Assembly (NCBI RefSeq): GCF_009664975.1 | Contig: NZ_WJXB01000003.1 | Coordinates: 62,001-126,000, forward strand | Length of the DNA stretch: 64,000 bases | Source of the DNA: Paenibacillus monticola | GTDB taxonomy: Bacteria > Bacillota > Bacilli > Paenibacillales > Paenibacillaceae | Direction: 5' to 3' | Shown: positions 49,594-59,179 of the stretch, piece after piece | Layout of the letters: every line of letters starts with the position of its first letter | How positions within the stretch are numbered: position 1 is the stretch's first letter | Position numbers and translations under genes: made by a program | The notes under the pieces: generated by a model | Databases searched by the model: none | Told to the model about the DNA's origin: nothing | The model's input: the letters and a program-made list of their open reading frames with translations, nothing else

Positions 49594-51331
49594 CGAAGTC
49601 CTCCTTATTTTTTCTAGGAATAATGATAGTTACCGTTGTGCCTTCTCCTGGCTTGCTGTCCATTAGCAGCGTCATTTGTTCCCCGTAGTAGGTTCGCAGC
49701 ATTCGCGTTACATAGGAGAAACCAATCCCCAGACCCCGTTCCTTGGCTCCGTTGTCTGAGAGCAGCTGTTCTATCATCTCTGGATCAGTCCCTGCACCGT
49801 TATCAATTACGCAAAGCTGTACCTCGGCTGTTCCATGTGCTGTGATCATGACATCCACCTTCCCGTTATCGCTTAAGCCATGATAAATGGAATTCTCGAC
49901 GAGTGGCTGCAGCAGAAACCGCGGCACAGCCGCTAAGAGCACAGCCTCATCGACCTGCACATTGAACTCAAACTCATAATCATAACGAATGCGCTGCAGC
50001 TCCATATAATTACGGATCGCTTCAATTTCCTCACCAATCGTGACAATAATGCTCTGCTTGCCCAGATTATAATGCAGCACCTTTACGAGCAGCGTCACCA
50101 GCTTATCAATCTCCTTCTGACCGTTCAGCCGGGCCAGCCACTGTACTGTATTAAGGGTATTGTGCAGAAAATGTGGGTTTATCTGGCTGAGCAGCTTCTC
50201 AATTTCGAACTGGCTCTTCTGCTTCTCATTGCGGGCAACCGCCAGAATGAGCTCGTTGACCTGATCCTTCATTTGCTGAAAGTTGCTAAGCACGAAGTCG
50301 AACTCTTCAACATTTGTGAATGAAACTGGTGCGGTAACATTCTCCGCCATGCGGATAATTTCTAGATTAACCTTTCTTAAAGGGCCATAAATACGCTTCC
50401 AAATCAGCCAGGCCAGAAACCCGGCGAAGCCAAGTGTCGATAGCGCCAACAGAATCATTTTATAGAACCAGGAGTAAATCTCACTATTGAAGACTGACTT
50501 CTTAACCACAGAGACTAGCTTCCAGCCTTGGGGGCTTTCGTAGCGGAACAGATGGTATCCACCCAGCTCTTCATGTGTACGAGTCGAACTTCCACCCGCA
50601 GCTTTTACAATTTGGGCAGGCAGCTTCCCATCCAGCACATTCGTAATATTGCCCTGCTGATTCACCAACAGATGGTTAACCTTCATGCCGTAGGCTTCCT
50701 GATTAAAAATTTTGCGCAGCAAACTATAATTCGTTTCCAGATAAATATACAACTGCTGCTGTCCAGTCACCCGTACGATGCGCTGTTCGGAGAAGACAAG
50801 ATTGTCACCAACCGCATACATCGTGTTGTGTGGCCCATAGTAATCAGCACCGTTATAACGCATAAAAGTGGGCAGGCTGCTGACATCAAAATTCCGCCTT
50901 GTACTCATATTAGTAAACAGCACCGGATCATCACTGCCCGGCATAATATAAGCAGTCAAGCCAATATAAGGATTAGTGAAATTGACGAGGTTAATCTTCT
51001 GGTTGATCGAGTTCATAATTTGCGATTTGCGATAAATCTGTTTTTCCTGTAGAAAAGAGGACATCTCTTCCACTATTTGACCGTCCAGTGCAAATTGCTT
51101 GGAGGCGAAATCCAGGTTGTCGACCGCATTCTCCAAACTTACGGCTTCCTGCCTTAGGCTTGCGCTGATCCCGTTACCAATTTTGCCCGATAGAATTGAG
51201 TAAATAGAAGAATAGGTTACAACTCCGACCAGCAACAGCGGAAGCAAAGTCCCAATGACCACATAGATAACCAACGTTTTGCGCAAAGATTTAACCGCTG
51301 GCGTATGACTCTTTAGGGTTGCTCGCAGCAT
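49586..51331 (-). CDS. YesM-type sensor histidine kinase
   Basis: A 581-residue membrane kinase of the LytS/YesM (HPK7) class. TM1 is at about 20-42, an extracytoplasmic Cache-like domain at 43-285, TM2 at about 288-310, then HAMP. The His_kinase box is FEIEKLLSQINPHFLHNTLNTVQWL, and the ATPase has PRFLLQPLVENSIYHG and GLGIGFSYVTRML. ATG 51331 after AGAGGAC is preferred over TTG 51337. It is first in an operon with the regulator and the solute-binding lipoprotein. Confidence 0.94.
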   Translation of the reverse strand: MLRATLKSHTPAVKSLRKTLVIYVVIGTLLPLLLVGVVTYSSIYSILSGKIGNGISASLRQEAVSLENAVDNLDFASKQFALDGQIVEEMSSFLQEKQIYRKSQIMNSINQKINLVNFTNPYIGLTAYIMPGSDDPVLFTNMSTRRNFDVSSLPTFMRYNGADYYGPHNTMYAVGDNLVFSEQRIVRVTGQQQLYIYLETNYSLLRKIFNQEAYGMKVNHLLVNQQGNITNVLDGKLPAQIVKAAGGSSTRTHEELGGYHLFRYESPQGWKLVSVVKKSVFNSEIYSWFYKMILLALSTLGFAGFLAWLIWKRIYGPLRKVNLEIIRMAENVTAPVSFTNVEEFDFVLSNFQQMKDQVNELILAVARNEKQKSQFEIEKLLSQINPHFLHNTLNTVQWLARLNGQKEIDKLVTLLVKVLHYNLGKQSIIVTIGEEIEAIRNYMELQRIRYDYEFEFNVQVDEAVLLAAVPRFLLQPLVENSIYHGLSDNGKVDVMITAHGTAEVQLCVIDNGAGTDPEMIEQLLSDNGAKERGLGIGFSYVTRMLRTYYGEQMTLLMDSKPGEGTTVTIIIPRKNKEDFDD

Positions 51332-51436
51332 CGGCAATGTCCTCTTCTCTCTTTCGTGAAAGCGGTTTATTAGTATCAGAATACCAGATTTATCCTTCTA
51401 GGAATATAACTTAGTAACGTTAGTAATGAACGCAAA

Positions 51437-51472
51437 CAAGACGACTCATATTGATATAGAGTCGTCATCTTG
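51437..51472 (-). terminator. Terminator of the sugar catabolic operon
   Basis: CAAGATGACGACTC pairs with GAGTCGTCTTG (small bulge), followed by TTTG on the minus strand. It lies past the family 4 glycosidase stop. Confidence 0.75.
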
Positions 51473-51513
51473 TTTCTTGATTTATAGCTATTTTCTTGTA
51501 GTAGAAACACATA

Positions 51514-52815
51514 TCAAACAAAAAAATTCGGCAAGTAATCTCTATTCGCTTCCAGCATCTCATCCAGGAGGTGTATGGCTACTTCGACTGAAGGAATGAG
51601 CGGATGATGCGCGAGCGCCTGAATAGCAAGATTGCGGTCTCCGGTTACTGCAGCGTCAATGGCCAACTGCTCATAGGTTTTGACGGCATGAATTAGTCCC
51701 TTGACCATTGACGGGATCTTGGTCAACGGCAGAGGCAGCGGCCCGGTTTTGGTGACGACACAGTTGACCTCGATACTTGCGTCGTCAGGCAGGAAGTCAA
51801 GGGTACCACGGTTAGCGACATTCAAAGTCTGAATATCATTCGTTCCGTTGTAGAGGGATCTCATCAGATTTACAGCTGCCTCTGAGTAGAAGGCGCCGCC
51901 ACGCTGTTCTAACTGCTTCGGTTTCTCCTTCAACTCTAGGTCACTATAAAGTTCGAACAGTTCTTTTTCTACCCTTTTGACCACCTCTGCACGGTTTCCG
52001 CCCTCTTTAAAGGACTCTATCTGCTCTGCGAGCATGGCATCTGTCATGTAGAAATACTTCAGATAGTAGGTCGGCAGGGCGTGCAGAGATTGCAGGAATT
52101 CTGGATTCCACTCCCGTGCAGGAACGTTCTTAGCGCTGTAGCTTGCCGTATCTGCCAGCATTTCATCCAGCTTGTCTTCGCCTTCAACATCGATGCGGGT
52201 AATCCAGTGCAGATGATTAAGGCCGACAAATTCGGCATATATGCGGTCAGGGGCAACGTTATATTTGCCCGACACCTGCTTGATGAAACCGATAGGCGCA
52301 TTGCACAGGCCGATACTCTTCACGGTGGAATACTTTAGGACAGCCTCGGTGACCATACCCGCCGGATTGGTGAAATTAAGCAACCAGGCATCAGGAGCCA
52401 GTTCCTCCATATCACGGCAGATGCCTAAGATAACAGGAATGGTTCGCAGCGCCTTCATCATCCCACCCGGACCCGTTGTTTCTTGGCCAATGACACCGTA
52501 TTTCAGTGGGATGGACTCGTCACGGGAACGAGCCTCCAGCATGCCAACACGAATCTGGGTGCTGACGAAATCCGCACCTGCGATCGCTTGACGACGGTCT
52601 GTTGTCAGATAAATTTGAATGGGAAGGCCCGCTTGCTCAACCATTCGTTTGGCGAGATTACCCACAATATCCAGCTTGCGCTGTCCAAGTTCGATATCCA
52701 CAAGCCACAACTCGCGTACCGGAAGCTCCTTATAATGAAGAATGAATCCCTCGACTAATTCCGGTGTATAAGAAGAACCCCCGCCAATGACAGCGATTTT
52801 AAGTCCTTGCTTCAC
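51514..52815 (-). CDS. Family 4 glycosidase (6-phospho-beta-glucosidase type)
   Basis: A 433-residue GH4 enzyme, which cleaves phosphorylated disaccharides by an NAD- and Mn-dependent redox mechanism. The Rossmann start is LKIAVIGGGSSYTPELVEGF. Further blocks are RVGMLEARSRDESIPLKYGVIGQETTGPGG, NFTNPAGMVTEAV, the metal Cys in IGLCNAPIG and the His in GLNHLHW. GTG 52815 is preferred for its spacing to a TGGAG site; TTG 52821 overlaps the kinase further. In this cluster the substrate may carry an N-acetyl-amino sugar, but that is an inference. Confidence 0.92.
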   Translation of the reverse strand: MKQGLKIAVIGGGSSYTPELVEGFILHYKELPVRELWLVDIELGQRKLDIVGNLAKRMVEQAGLPIQIYLTTDRRQAIAGADFVSTQIRVGMLEARSRDESIPLKYGVIGQETTGPGGMMKALRTIPVILGICRDMEELAPDAWLLNFTNPAGMVTEAVLKYSTVKSIGLCNAPIGFIKQVSGKYNVAPDRIYAEFVGLNHLHWITRIDVEGEDKLDEMLADTASYSAKNVPAREWNPEFLQSLHALPTYYLKYFYMTDAMLAEQIESFKEGGNRAEVVKRVEKELFELYSDLELKEKPKQLEQRGGAFYSEAAVNLMRSLYNGTNDIQTLNVANRGTLDFLPDDASIEVNCVVTKTGPLPLPLTKIPSMVKGLIHAVKTYEQLAIDAAVTGDRNLAIQALAHHPLIPSVEVAIHLLDEMLEANRDYLPNFFV

Positions 52816-53824
52816 TTCCAAGCTCCATCACCTCTGACTTATTCGTTATCCTGATAGCTTCAAAATCCTGATAAACCCGCATCTTTTCATATACTGCATC
52901 ACTGATACCTATCCCGCTATACTCCATGGCAGACCAGACTGCGCCTACTACGGGCTCTGTAGTTAGAGTAACAACCGTTGCCCGAGGAGCGACAGCAAGT
53001 ACAGCCTGCTCAATGGGTTTACGAATCCAACCACGGTCCCCACGGGTTAGCAGGCTTCCTACCAGAACAACGTCGAAGATGTCTTGTTCCATTTCAAGTT
53101 TGTGAATTACTGCCACCGCCGACTTGCCAAGCTCCACTCCCTGGCGATGAAGAATCTCCATGGCTACGACATCACCTTCATCCGCTGCATCGAACAATAA
53201 TCTGGCAGCATCTACAGGTACTTGCTTAGCATGGTCGAGGAAGTCATTCTGCATCTCGCCAACCTGTTCATAACCGAGCCTATTCAGCAGCAGCTCGGTA
53301 AGCAGAGTGGGCTGCTCCCGTCCGTCCCAGGCCCGAATGACCGATCGGAATACCTCGATGCTAAGCGTAGCTCCCCCGCCAAAATCACCGTGCATATAGC
53401 TAAAGCCACCGCATTGATAGTACTGGCCTTGCCGATTCCTGCCTGCTGCATTTGTACCTGTGCCGCAGATGAGGGCTATTCCAAAGTGACGGGGTGTGCC
53501 TGCACGCAAACCGATGATCGTATCACAGTTGAGGGTATATTTTGTGAAACCAATTTGCTGTATCATCCGATGGAGAAGTTTATAGTCTGCTTCGCGGTCA
53601 GCACCGGCAAGTCCCAAGTAGGCATGCTCGATATCAGCCAATTGGAGTCCCGTATCAGCCAGGGCTTCAATCGTAGCCTCCCGAATACTGAATGCTGCTT
53701 CAGTCATGCCCGCCTGATGGTTGCCGTTACCGCTCCTGCCTTTGCCAAGCACATTGCCCCATTCGTCGCACAGCAAAGCGTAGGTTTTGGTCGCTCCCCC
53801 ATCAATTCCCAAGTAGTAAGTCAA
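52799..53824 (-). CDS. BadF/BadG-type N-acetylglucosamine kinase family protein
   Basis: A 341-residue actin-fold kinase of the BadF/BcrAD family, which includes N-acetylglucosamine kinases. The phosphate-1 loop is YYLGIDGGATKTYALLCDEWGN, with GRSGNGNHQ after it. The central CGTGTNAAGRNRQGQYYQCGGF carries the second phosphate motif, and GDFGGGATL is present. The start is TTG 53824 after AGGAG. It overlaps the glycosidase gene and probably phosphorylates the amino sugar released by hydrolysis. Confidence 0.9.
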   Translation of the reverse strand: MTYYLGIDGGATKTYALLCDEWGNVLGKGRSGNGNHQAGMTEAAFSIREATIEALADTGLQLADIEHAYLGLAGADREADYKLLHRMIQQIGFTKYTLNCDTIIGLRAGTPRHFGIALICGTGTNAAGRNRQGQYYQCGGFSYMHGDFGGGATLSIEVFRSVIRAWDGREQPTLLTELLLNRLGYEQVGEMQNDFLDHAKQVPVDAARLLFDAADEGDVVAMEILHRQGVELGKSAVAVIHKLEMEQDIFDVVLVGSLLTRGDRGWIRKPIEQAVLAVAPRATVVTLTTEPVVGAVWSAMEYSGIGISDAVYEKMRVYQDFEAIRITNKSEVMELGSEART

Positions 53825-53859
53825 TGGTCGTCACTCCTGCCTGAACCGGCTGAATTTCA

Positions 53860-54813
53860 TCACATGCCGTACTCCCATACTTGTATCGCCGCCCCGACCA
53901 TATTGCTGCTTCCCCCAAGCTCGGCTGGCACAATTCGTACAGCCTCCAGCATCGACGGCATAGCTAGAGTAGATATCCTACTCCGCAGTGGAGCGAACAA
54001 AGGCTCTCCAAGCTCGGCGATACCTCCTCCAATAACAACGACTTCGGGATTAAAGATGTGGATCAAGCTCGCAATGGCGGCTCCGAGTCCAGCAATGGTC
54101 ATCTCAATCACCTGCCTCGCCGCCATTTCTCCGGACAACCAACGTTCTACAACATCGTTTGCACTGGTAGCTTGTTTCTTGATGTTTAGAACGGTTAGCT
54201 CCTGGTAGCGGTTAAATATTCCGGTGCCGGAAGCATAAATCTCCAGGCAGCCGTAGCTGCCACAAATGCAGGCAGGCCCGTTCATATTTACTGACATATG
54301 GCCGATTTCACCAGCTCCGCCATTTACACCATGCAGAAGACGGCCATCTGCGATAACTGCCCCGCCAACTCCGGTTCCAAGGGCCAGACATACCATATTC
54401 CGACAATCCATACCTGCGCCAAAGCGGCTTTCAGCTAGTGCAAGCACATTAACATCATTGTCGATATAAACAGGCAGGTTGAAACGTTGGGTGACAAGAT
54501 CCTTTACAGGAGTAGCAGTGTAGCCTGGGATAAGTTCACTGGCAAAATGCACGGTCCCGCGGAGAAAATCAATTTGCCCCGCACTACCAATGCCAATGCC
54601 GTTCAGGCGATGCGATGCCAATGAATTTTCCCAGACCAAAAGTATTTGTTCAATACCCGCGTATACTTGTTCCATCACCCGCTGCTCAGCCGCTTTCGTA
54701 GGAAGTACCAGAGTATGAAAGATCAGGCCATCACTACGCACAAGTCCGAACCTGATTTTTGTTCCACCAATGTCAACTCCGATCGCTACGGAATCGTCTG
54801 GATAAGATATCAT
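53860..54813 (-). CDS. ROK-family sugar kinase
   Basis: A 317-residue ROK kinase. The ATP loop is AIGVDIGGTKIRFGLVRSDG, the catalytic region is LPVYIDNDVNVLALAESRFG, the GTGVGGAVIADGRLLHG block is present, and the zinc/ROK motif is EIGHMSVNMNGPACICGSYGCLEIYAS with conserved cysteines. ROK members phosphorylate glucose, N-acetylmannosamine or N-acetylglucosamine. With NanE nearby, an N-acetylmannosamine kinase role is plausible but not shown. ATG 54813 follows GGGAAGG. Confidence 0.93.
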   Translation of the reverse strand: MISYPDDSVAIGVDIGGTKIRFGLVRSDGLIFHTLVLPTKAAEQRVMEQVYAGIEQILLVWENSLASHRLNGIGIGSAGQIDFLRGTVHFASELIPGYTATPVKDLVTQRFNLPVYIDNDVNVLALAESRFGAGMDCRNMVCLALGTGVGGAVIADGRLLHGVNGGAGEIGHMSVNMNGPACICGSYGCLEIYASGTGIFNRYQELTVLNIKKQATSANDVVERWLSGEMAARQVIEMTIAGLGAAIASLIHIFNPEVVVIGGGIAELGEPLFAPLRSRISTLAMPSMLEAVRIVPAELGGSSNMVGAAIQVWEYGM

Positions 54814-54843
54814 CAGACCTTCCCCTCTCTACGTTGTCAGCCT

Positions 54844-55686
54844 TTACAATGCAGCAAGGTAAGCTTCCAGATTATGAATAGAACGGGTGGAGCCTTCCTT
54901 CTGCTCCTCGTCGCCTTCATATTCCAGGGTCAACCAACCCGTATAATTGTTATTTTTCAACTCCCTCAAAATATAAGGTAAGTCAACAGAACCTTCCCCC
55001 GGAATATGACCTGTAAACTTTTTACCTTCGAGAGAGGTGTAAATCGTACCGCTATATCCATCTTCCACAATGGCAAAATCCTTGATGTGAACATGAGCAA
55101 CGTAATCCTTTAGTTTCGTGATAGCCTCACTTGGATTCTCATCCACAAGCAAAAAATTACCGGTATCGAACGTACTGCAGAGATGATCGGAATGGACCTC
55201 GCGAATCACTTCCAGTACCTGATCTGCTTTCCCGGCGAACAACCCGTGATTTTCTAGACAGAGCTTAATCCCTTTGTTCTCCGCGTAGGAGGCCGCTTCT
55301 TTGAGTCCCGCGATTATCCAAGTCTTCGCATCTTCGTAGGTTACATCCTGCTCCTTGTCACCGGAGAATACCCTTACTACTTGAGCTCCGAACAATACCG
55401 CACGATCTACGGAACTCGTAATATTGAGAAGTTGTGCCCGACGGGCTTCCGGATCGGCAAGAGCCAAGTTATTGCTTGCACCGAAGCAGGCCATCTGTAA
55501 CCCCGTCCGCTGCAAAGCAGCATGAATGCGTTCTTCCTCCCGTCCATCCTCCTTCCAGAACACGCTTAGCAGCTCCACGCCCTTCGCGCCGGTAGTGGCT
55601 GTAAATTCTATGAACTGCTCATTGTCCATTTCCCCTGAGTACATATATTTATGCATACTCCAGACACTCAAACTTGATTTCATCAT
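54844..55686 (-). CDS. Sugar phosphate isomerase/epimerase family protein
   Basis: A 280-residue TIM-barrel protein of the xylose-isomerase-like family. Motifs are TGAKGVELLSVFW, IKLCLENHG (metal Glu), STFDTGNFLL, VAHVHIKDFAIV and PGEGSVDLPYILRELKNNNYTGWLTLEYEG (metal Glu). ATG 55686 follows GAGGGGGAAAC. It is one of two such proteins in this operon. The sugar is unknown. Confidence 0.9.
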   Translation of the reverse strand: MMKSSLSVWSMHKYMYSGEMDNEQFIEFTATTGAKGVELLSVFWKEDGREEERIHAALQRTGLQMACFGASNNLALADPEARRAQLLNITSSVDRAVLFGAQVVRVFSGDKEQDVTYEDAKTWIIAGLKEAASYAENKGIKLCLENHGLFAGKADQVLEVIREVHSDHLCSTFDTGNFLLVDENPSEAITKLKDYVAHVHIKDFAIVEDGYSGTIYTSLEGKKFTGHIPGEGSVDLPYILRELKNNNYTGWLTLEYEGDEEQKEGSTRSIHNLEAYLAAL

Positions 55687-55697
55687 GTTTCCCCCTC

Positions 55698-56390
55698 TTA
55701 ATTGCTAATTACATGATCAGCCAGCCATTGCTCGACGGCGGAAGTATAGGATTCAGTGATCAGCTGTGGTCTTGTAATAGCACTGCCGACCACAACATTC
55801 TGCGCTCCCGCCTGCAGCGCCGCCAGCGCTTCCTCCGGCCGCCATACTTTCCCTTCCATAAATACAGGTACACGAAGAAAAGCACTTAGCTTCTTCACCA
55901 GTTCGATGTCCGGTCCATCTCCTTGAATACTGTAAGACGTGTAGCCTGAAAGTGTGGTTGAAACGTAATCAAAACCCATTTGTTCGGCCTGAACGCCTTC
56001 CTCATAAGTAGACACATCAGCCATGGCTAGTTTCCCAGCTTGATGGACATATTCCAGTAGTTCCCGAACAATCTCCAATCTGTTCTCCCGGTCCGTCACA
56101 TCCATCGCCACGATATCTGCTCCCGCTTTCACTACAGCCTGCACTTCTTCCAGCGTCGGGGTAATAAACACATCAGATCCCGGAATATTTCGTTTAATCA
56201 GACCGATCAGCGGTAGCGGAACTTCCCGTTTGATCGCCGCGATATCCTCTGAGCCATTGGTACGTATGCCAACTGCCCCTCCTAACTGTGCAGCCTTGGC
56301 CATCTTCACCATGGCATCTCCCCCGTGCAACGGTTCGCCAATGAGGGCCTGGCAGGAGACAATAATCCCTCTCTTAATAAATGTAGTCAT
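55698..56390 (-). CDS. nanE: N-acetylmannosamine-6-phosphate 2-epimerase
   Basis: A 230-residue NanE converting N-acetylmannosamine 6-phosphate to N-acetylglucosamine 6-phosphate. Family blocks are GIIVSCQALIGEPLHGGDAMVKMAKAAQLGGAVGIRTNG, PLIGLIKRN, VFITPTLEEV, DIVAMDVTDRENR, DVSTYEEGVQAEQMGFDYVSTTLSGYT and NVVVGSAITRPQLIT. ATG 56390 with GGTGGGAGG upstream is preferred; a longer frame to 56465 runs into the next gene. NanE is the strongest sign that the cluster handles N-acetyl-amino sugars. No NanA lyase is present in the window. Confidence 0.94.
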   Translation of the reverse strand: MTTFIKRGIIVSCQALIGEPLHGGDAMVKMAKAAQLGGAVGIRTNGSEDIAAIKREVPLPLIGLIKRNIPGSDVFITPTLEEVQAVVKAGADIVAMDVTDRENRLEIVRELLEYVHQAGKLAMADVSTYEEGVQAEQMGFDYVSTTLSGYTSYSIQGDGPDIELVKKLSAFLRVPVFMEGKVWRPEEALAALQAGAQNVVVGSAITRPQLITESYTSAVEQWLADHVISN

Positions 56391-56403
56391 GGGCCTCCCA
56401 CCT

Positions 56404-57279
56404 CTATCTATATCGATTAATAAAAGACACCGCCTGGCGAATATCTTCTTCAGGCTGTCCGCCAACTTCCCGTTCGATGGTTAAGTAGCCTTTGTACCCG
56501 ATCTCAACCAGAGCACCGAAATAAGCGTCAAAGTCCACATTCCCCTCACCCAGTGGGGTTTCCCGAAATACTTCTCCAGCTGTCACCATTTTGGATATTT
56601 TACCGTGGTCCATCGGCTCAAACCCAAGCGCGCCGTATACCTCGCGTGGGTCAACGTCCTGGTAACGAATCCCGTCTTTGACATGGGTATGAACAATATA
56701 ATTCTTCAAGGTATGAACTCCCTGAACAGGATCATCGCCCGTTACCATCACCATATTCGCTGGATCGAAATTGACTGAAACTCCGTCATCTGATAAGGAA
56801 TCCAAAAAAGCCTTAAGATGCTGAGCCGTTTCCGGTCCAGTCTCAATTGCAAAATACGCCCCTGCCTGCTTGGCATACCGGTTCAACTCGTCACATGCCT
56901 CTTGCATGACACGATAAATCTCCGTATCTTGCTCCGGTACGATCCCAATATGTGTCGTCACAATATTGCAGCCAAGATCAAGGGCCAGATCCAATATGGC
57001 CTTCGATTTAGCGATTTTGAAGGGATTTTCCTGCCAGTCCTGAAAACCATGACCACCAAGATCACCGACAAGCGCAGATATCTCCAGTCCAAGTCCTGCA
57101 ATCTCCTTTTTCAAGGCCTTTCGGTCGGCCAACAACAACTGCCCGGGGTCCATTTCACCCGATACTGCATACATTTGCACACCTTCTGCTCCGACCTCTC
57201 TGGCCTTCTTCAGCCCTTCCCGCAAGCCGACGCCGAAGCTGTCTACAATTACACCGATTTTATTGGTCAGTTTTTCCAT
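56404..57279 (-). CDS. Sugar phosphate isomerase/epimerase family protein
   Basis: A 291-residue TIM-barrel protein of the same superfamily as the product at 54844. It has GLREGLKKAREVGAEGVQMYAV, FAIETGPETAQHLKAFLDSL (metal Glu), VNFDPANMVMVTGDDP, YIVHTHVKDG and PLGEGNVDFDAYFGALVEIGYKGYLTIERE (metal Glu). ATG 57279 follows GGGAGGGATAAATAG. It is the first catabolic enzyme gene after the transporter genes. Confidence 0.9.
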   Translation of the reverse strand: MEKLTNKIGVIVDSFGVGLREGLKKAREVGAEGVQMYAVSGEMDPGQLLLADRKALKKEIAGLGLEISALVGDLGGHGFQDWQENPFKIAKSKAILDLALDLGCNIVTTHIGIVPEQDTEIYRVMQEACDELNRYAKQAGAYFAIETGPETAQHLKAFLDSLSDDGVSVNFDPANMVMVTGDDPVQGVHTLKNYIVHTHVKDGIRYQDVDPREVYGALGFEPMDHGKISKMVTAGEVFRETPLGEGNVDFDAYFGALVEIGYKGYLTIEREVGGQPEEDIRQAVSFINRYR

Positions 57280-57332
57280 CTATTTATCCCTCCTATTTCC
57301 ATAATAAAATAATACTACACTTTCTCCCCCCA

Positions 57333-58163
57333 TTAACCTTTGATCCCCGTTAAAGAAATTCCTTCAATCAATTGTTTCTGGGCAAAGAAAAAGAGGATGA
57401 TGATCGGAACCGTAAACATAGCGCTTGCTGCCATTAATTGTTCCCACTGGATATAGTGAGTCTGCATGAAAGCATATAGACCCAGCGATAACGTATATGT
57501 CTTCTGGTCATTAAGGTAAAGCAACGGACCAAGAAAATCTGACCAGGTACTTAGAAACACAAGTACACCTACAGTAGAAACTACTGGTTTACACAACGGC
57601 AGAATGATCTGTACATAAATGCGGGCCTCTGTAGCTCCATCGATTCTCGCTGCCTGAACAAGAGAATGAGGTAAGGTTAGAAAAAACTGACGAAGCAGGA
57701 AAATATAATAACCTGCTCCAGCGCCAAGAAAGGCGGGCAGCACGAGTGGGACATAGGTTCCAACGAGATTCATTTTGCTAAAAAGAACGTATAGCGGAAC
57801 CATTGTCACCTGGTAAGGCAGCAGCATTGTCGCGATTATAATCGCAAATAAAATATTTTTCCCTCTCCAGTCAATGTGGGAGCAAGCATATGCCGCAAGC
57901 GGTCCCGAAATCAGAACCCCGATTACTGCCATAATAGAGATGAACATCGTATTGCCGGTCAGACGGAAAAAATTGATCGTATTAAACACATCAGCATAAT
58001 TATGCCATTGTGGATTGTGCGGGATAAAGATCGGCGGGTCGGCGAACAACTCCACCTGGCTCTTCAAAGAAGTCGATAACAGCCACAAGAGCGGAAGTGC
58101 AAAGATGGCACTGCACAGCACCAGAAGCGTATACGGAATGACTTTTTGTTTCAGTGTGGACAT
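57333..58163 (-). CDS. Carbohydrate ABC importer permease (MalG/YesQ type)
   Basis: A 276-residue six-helix permease with the EAA loop LVQAARIDGATEARIYVQIILPLCKPVVSTVGVL and a MalG-like tail ending SLTGIKG. It starts 3 bases after the other permease stop; ATG 58163 follows GGAGGCGAATAAACA. The ATPase is not encoded nearby, as is usual in Firmicutes that share one MsmX-type ATPase among sugar importers. Confidence 0.93.
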   Translation of the reverse strand: MSTLKQKVIPYTLLVLCSAIFALPLLWLLSTSLKSQVELFADPPIFIPHNPQWHNYADVFNTINFFRLTGNTMFISIMAVIGVLISGPLAAYACSHIDWRGKNILFAIIIATMLLPYQVTMVPLYVLFSKMNLVGTYVPLVLPAFLGAGAGYYIFLLRQFFLTLPHSLVQAARIDGATEARIYVQIILPLCKPVVSTVGVLVFLSTWSDFLGPLLYLNDQKTYTLSLGLYAFMQTHYIQWEQLMAASAMFTVPIIILFFFAQKQLIEGISLTGIKG

Positions 58164-58166
58164 TGT

Positions 58167-59069
58167 TTATTCGCCTCCGTACGTGACCCATTTTTTGGAT
58201 GTCTTAAATACCAACCAGGTTACTATCCCCGTGATTAGAAACAGCACCCACGCCATCGCACTCGCATGGCCCATACTGAAATCAACAAACGCTTCGCGAT
58301 ATAACAAAATAGCATAGAAGAGCAGCGAATTCTCTGGACCGGACATGGATTGGTCTGGACCCGACGCAGTCAGAGAAGAAAGCATAAACGCTTGGGCGAA
58401 AAACTGAAAATAGGTGATCAAACTCATGATCAACTGAAACAAAATTATCGGTGATATGCTAGGTAGCGTCACATGATAGAATTTGCCTAGTTCACCAGAA
58501 CCATCAATATCTGCCGCCTCGTAAAGACTTCTTGGCACTTCCTGGAGTGCTGCGAGAAATATAATCATAATGCCGCCAGATCCCCAGCCTAACATCAGAA
58601 TCAACGATGGTTTAGTCCAGGCCGCGTCGAGCAGCCAGTTCGGACCGTTAACACCAAATATCTTCAATATGGAATTGATCATCCCGCTCTGTGGATTGAG
58701 CACCCACATCCAGACGAGAGAGGAAGCAATGACCGGCACAATGGATGGGATGTAAAACAAGGTGCGGAAGATGGACTGCCCCCTGACCTTGGTGTTCAAC
58801 AACATGGCCATAAATAATCCGACTGCGAGACTGACTGGTGTCGCAATGATGACCATGTACATGGTGTTCCTGATACTGATCAGGACTTCCTTTTCCTCGA
58901 TGATCCATTTATAATTTTCTAGCCCTATCCACTTTAGTGGCTTGAACAAATTGAAATTCGTAAAACTGTAGAATAGCGAAGCTCCGGTTGGATACAACGT
59001 GAATAGTAAAAAGCCGATGAGGAAAGGTCCTGCAAACAGAAGACCGGTCATATTGTTCTTTTTTCTCAT
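58167..59069 (-). CDS. Carbohydrate ABC importer permease (MalF/YesP type)
   Basis: A 300-residue six-helix permease. The EAA loop is LYEAADIDGSGELGKFYHVTLPSISPIILF. The N-terminus MRKKNNMTGLLFAGPFLIGFLLFTLYPTGASLFYSFT is typical. ATG 59069 with AGGGGGTTGAAA upstream is preferred over a frame opening at 59159. It pairs with the downstream permease and the upstream binding protein. Confidence 0.93.
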   Translation of the reverse strand: MRKKNNMTGLLFAGPFLIGFLLFTLYPTGASLFYSFTNFNLFKPLKWIGLENYKWIIEEKEVLISIRNTMYMVIIATPVSLAVGLFMAMLLNTKVRGQSIFRTLFYIPSIVPVIASSLVWMWVLNPQSGMINSILKIFGVNGPNWLLDAAWTKPSLILMLGWGSGGIMIIFLAALQEVPRSLYEAADIDGSGELGKFYHVTLPSISPIILFQLIMSLITYFQFFAQAFMLSSLTASGPDQSMSGPENSLLFYAILLYREAFVDFSMGHASAMAWVLFLITGIVTWLVFKTSKKWVTYGGE

Positions 59070-59179
59070 TTTCAACCCCCTATTCTCTTCAGTCACGCCA
59101 CTTGAGTATGTAGGGAATGAAGGGAACGGAATAGACAAGCTATCCCGCTCCCACAACATACCTTTGGGATTCCTACCAG

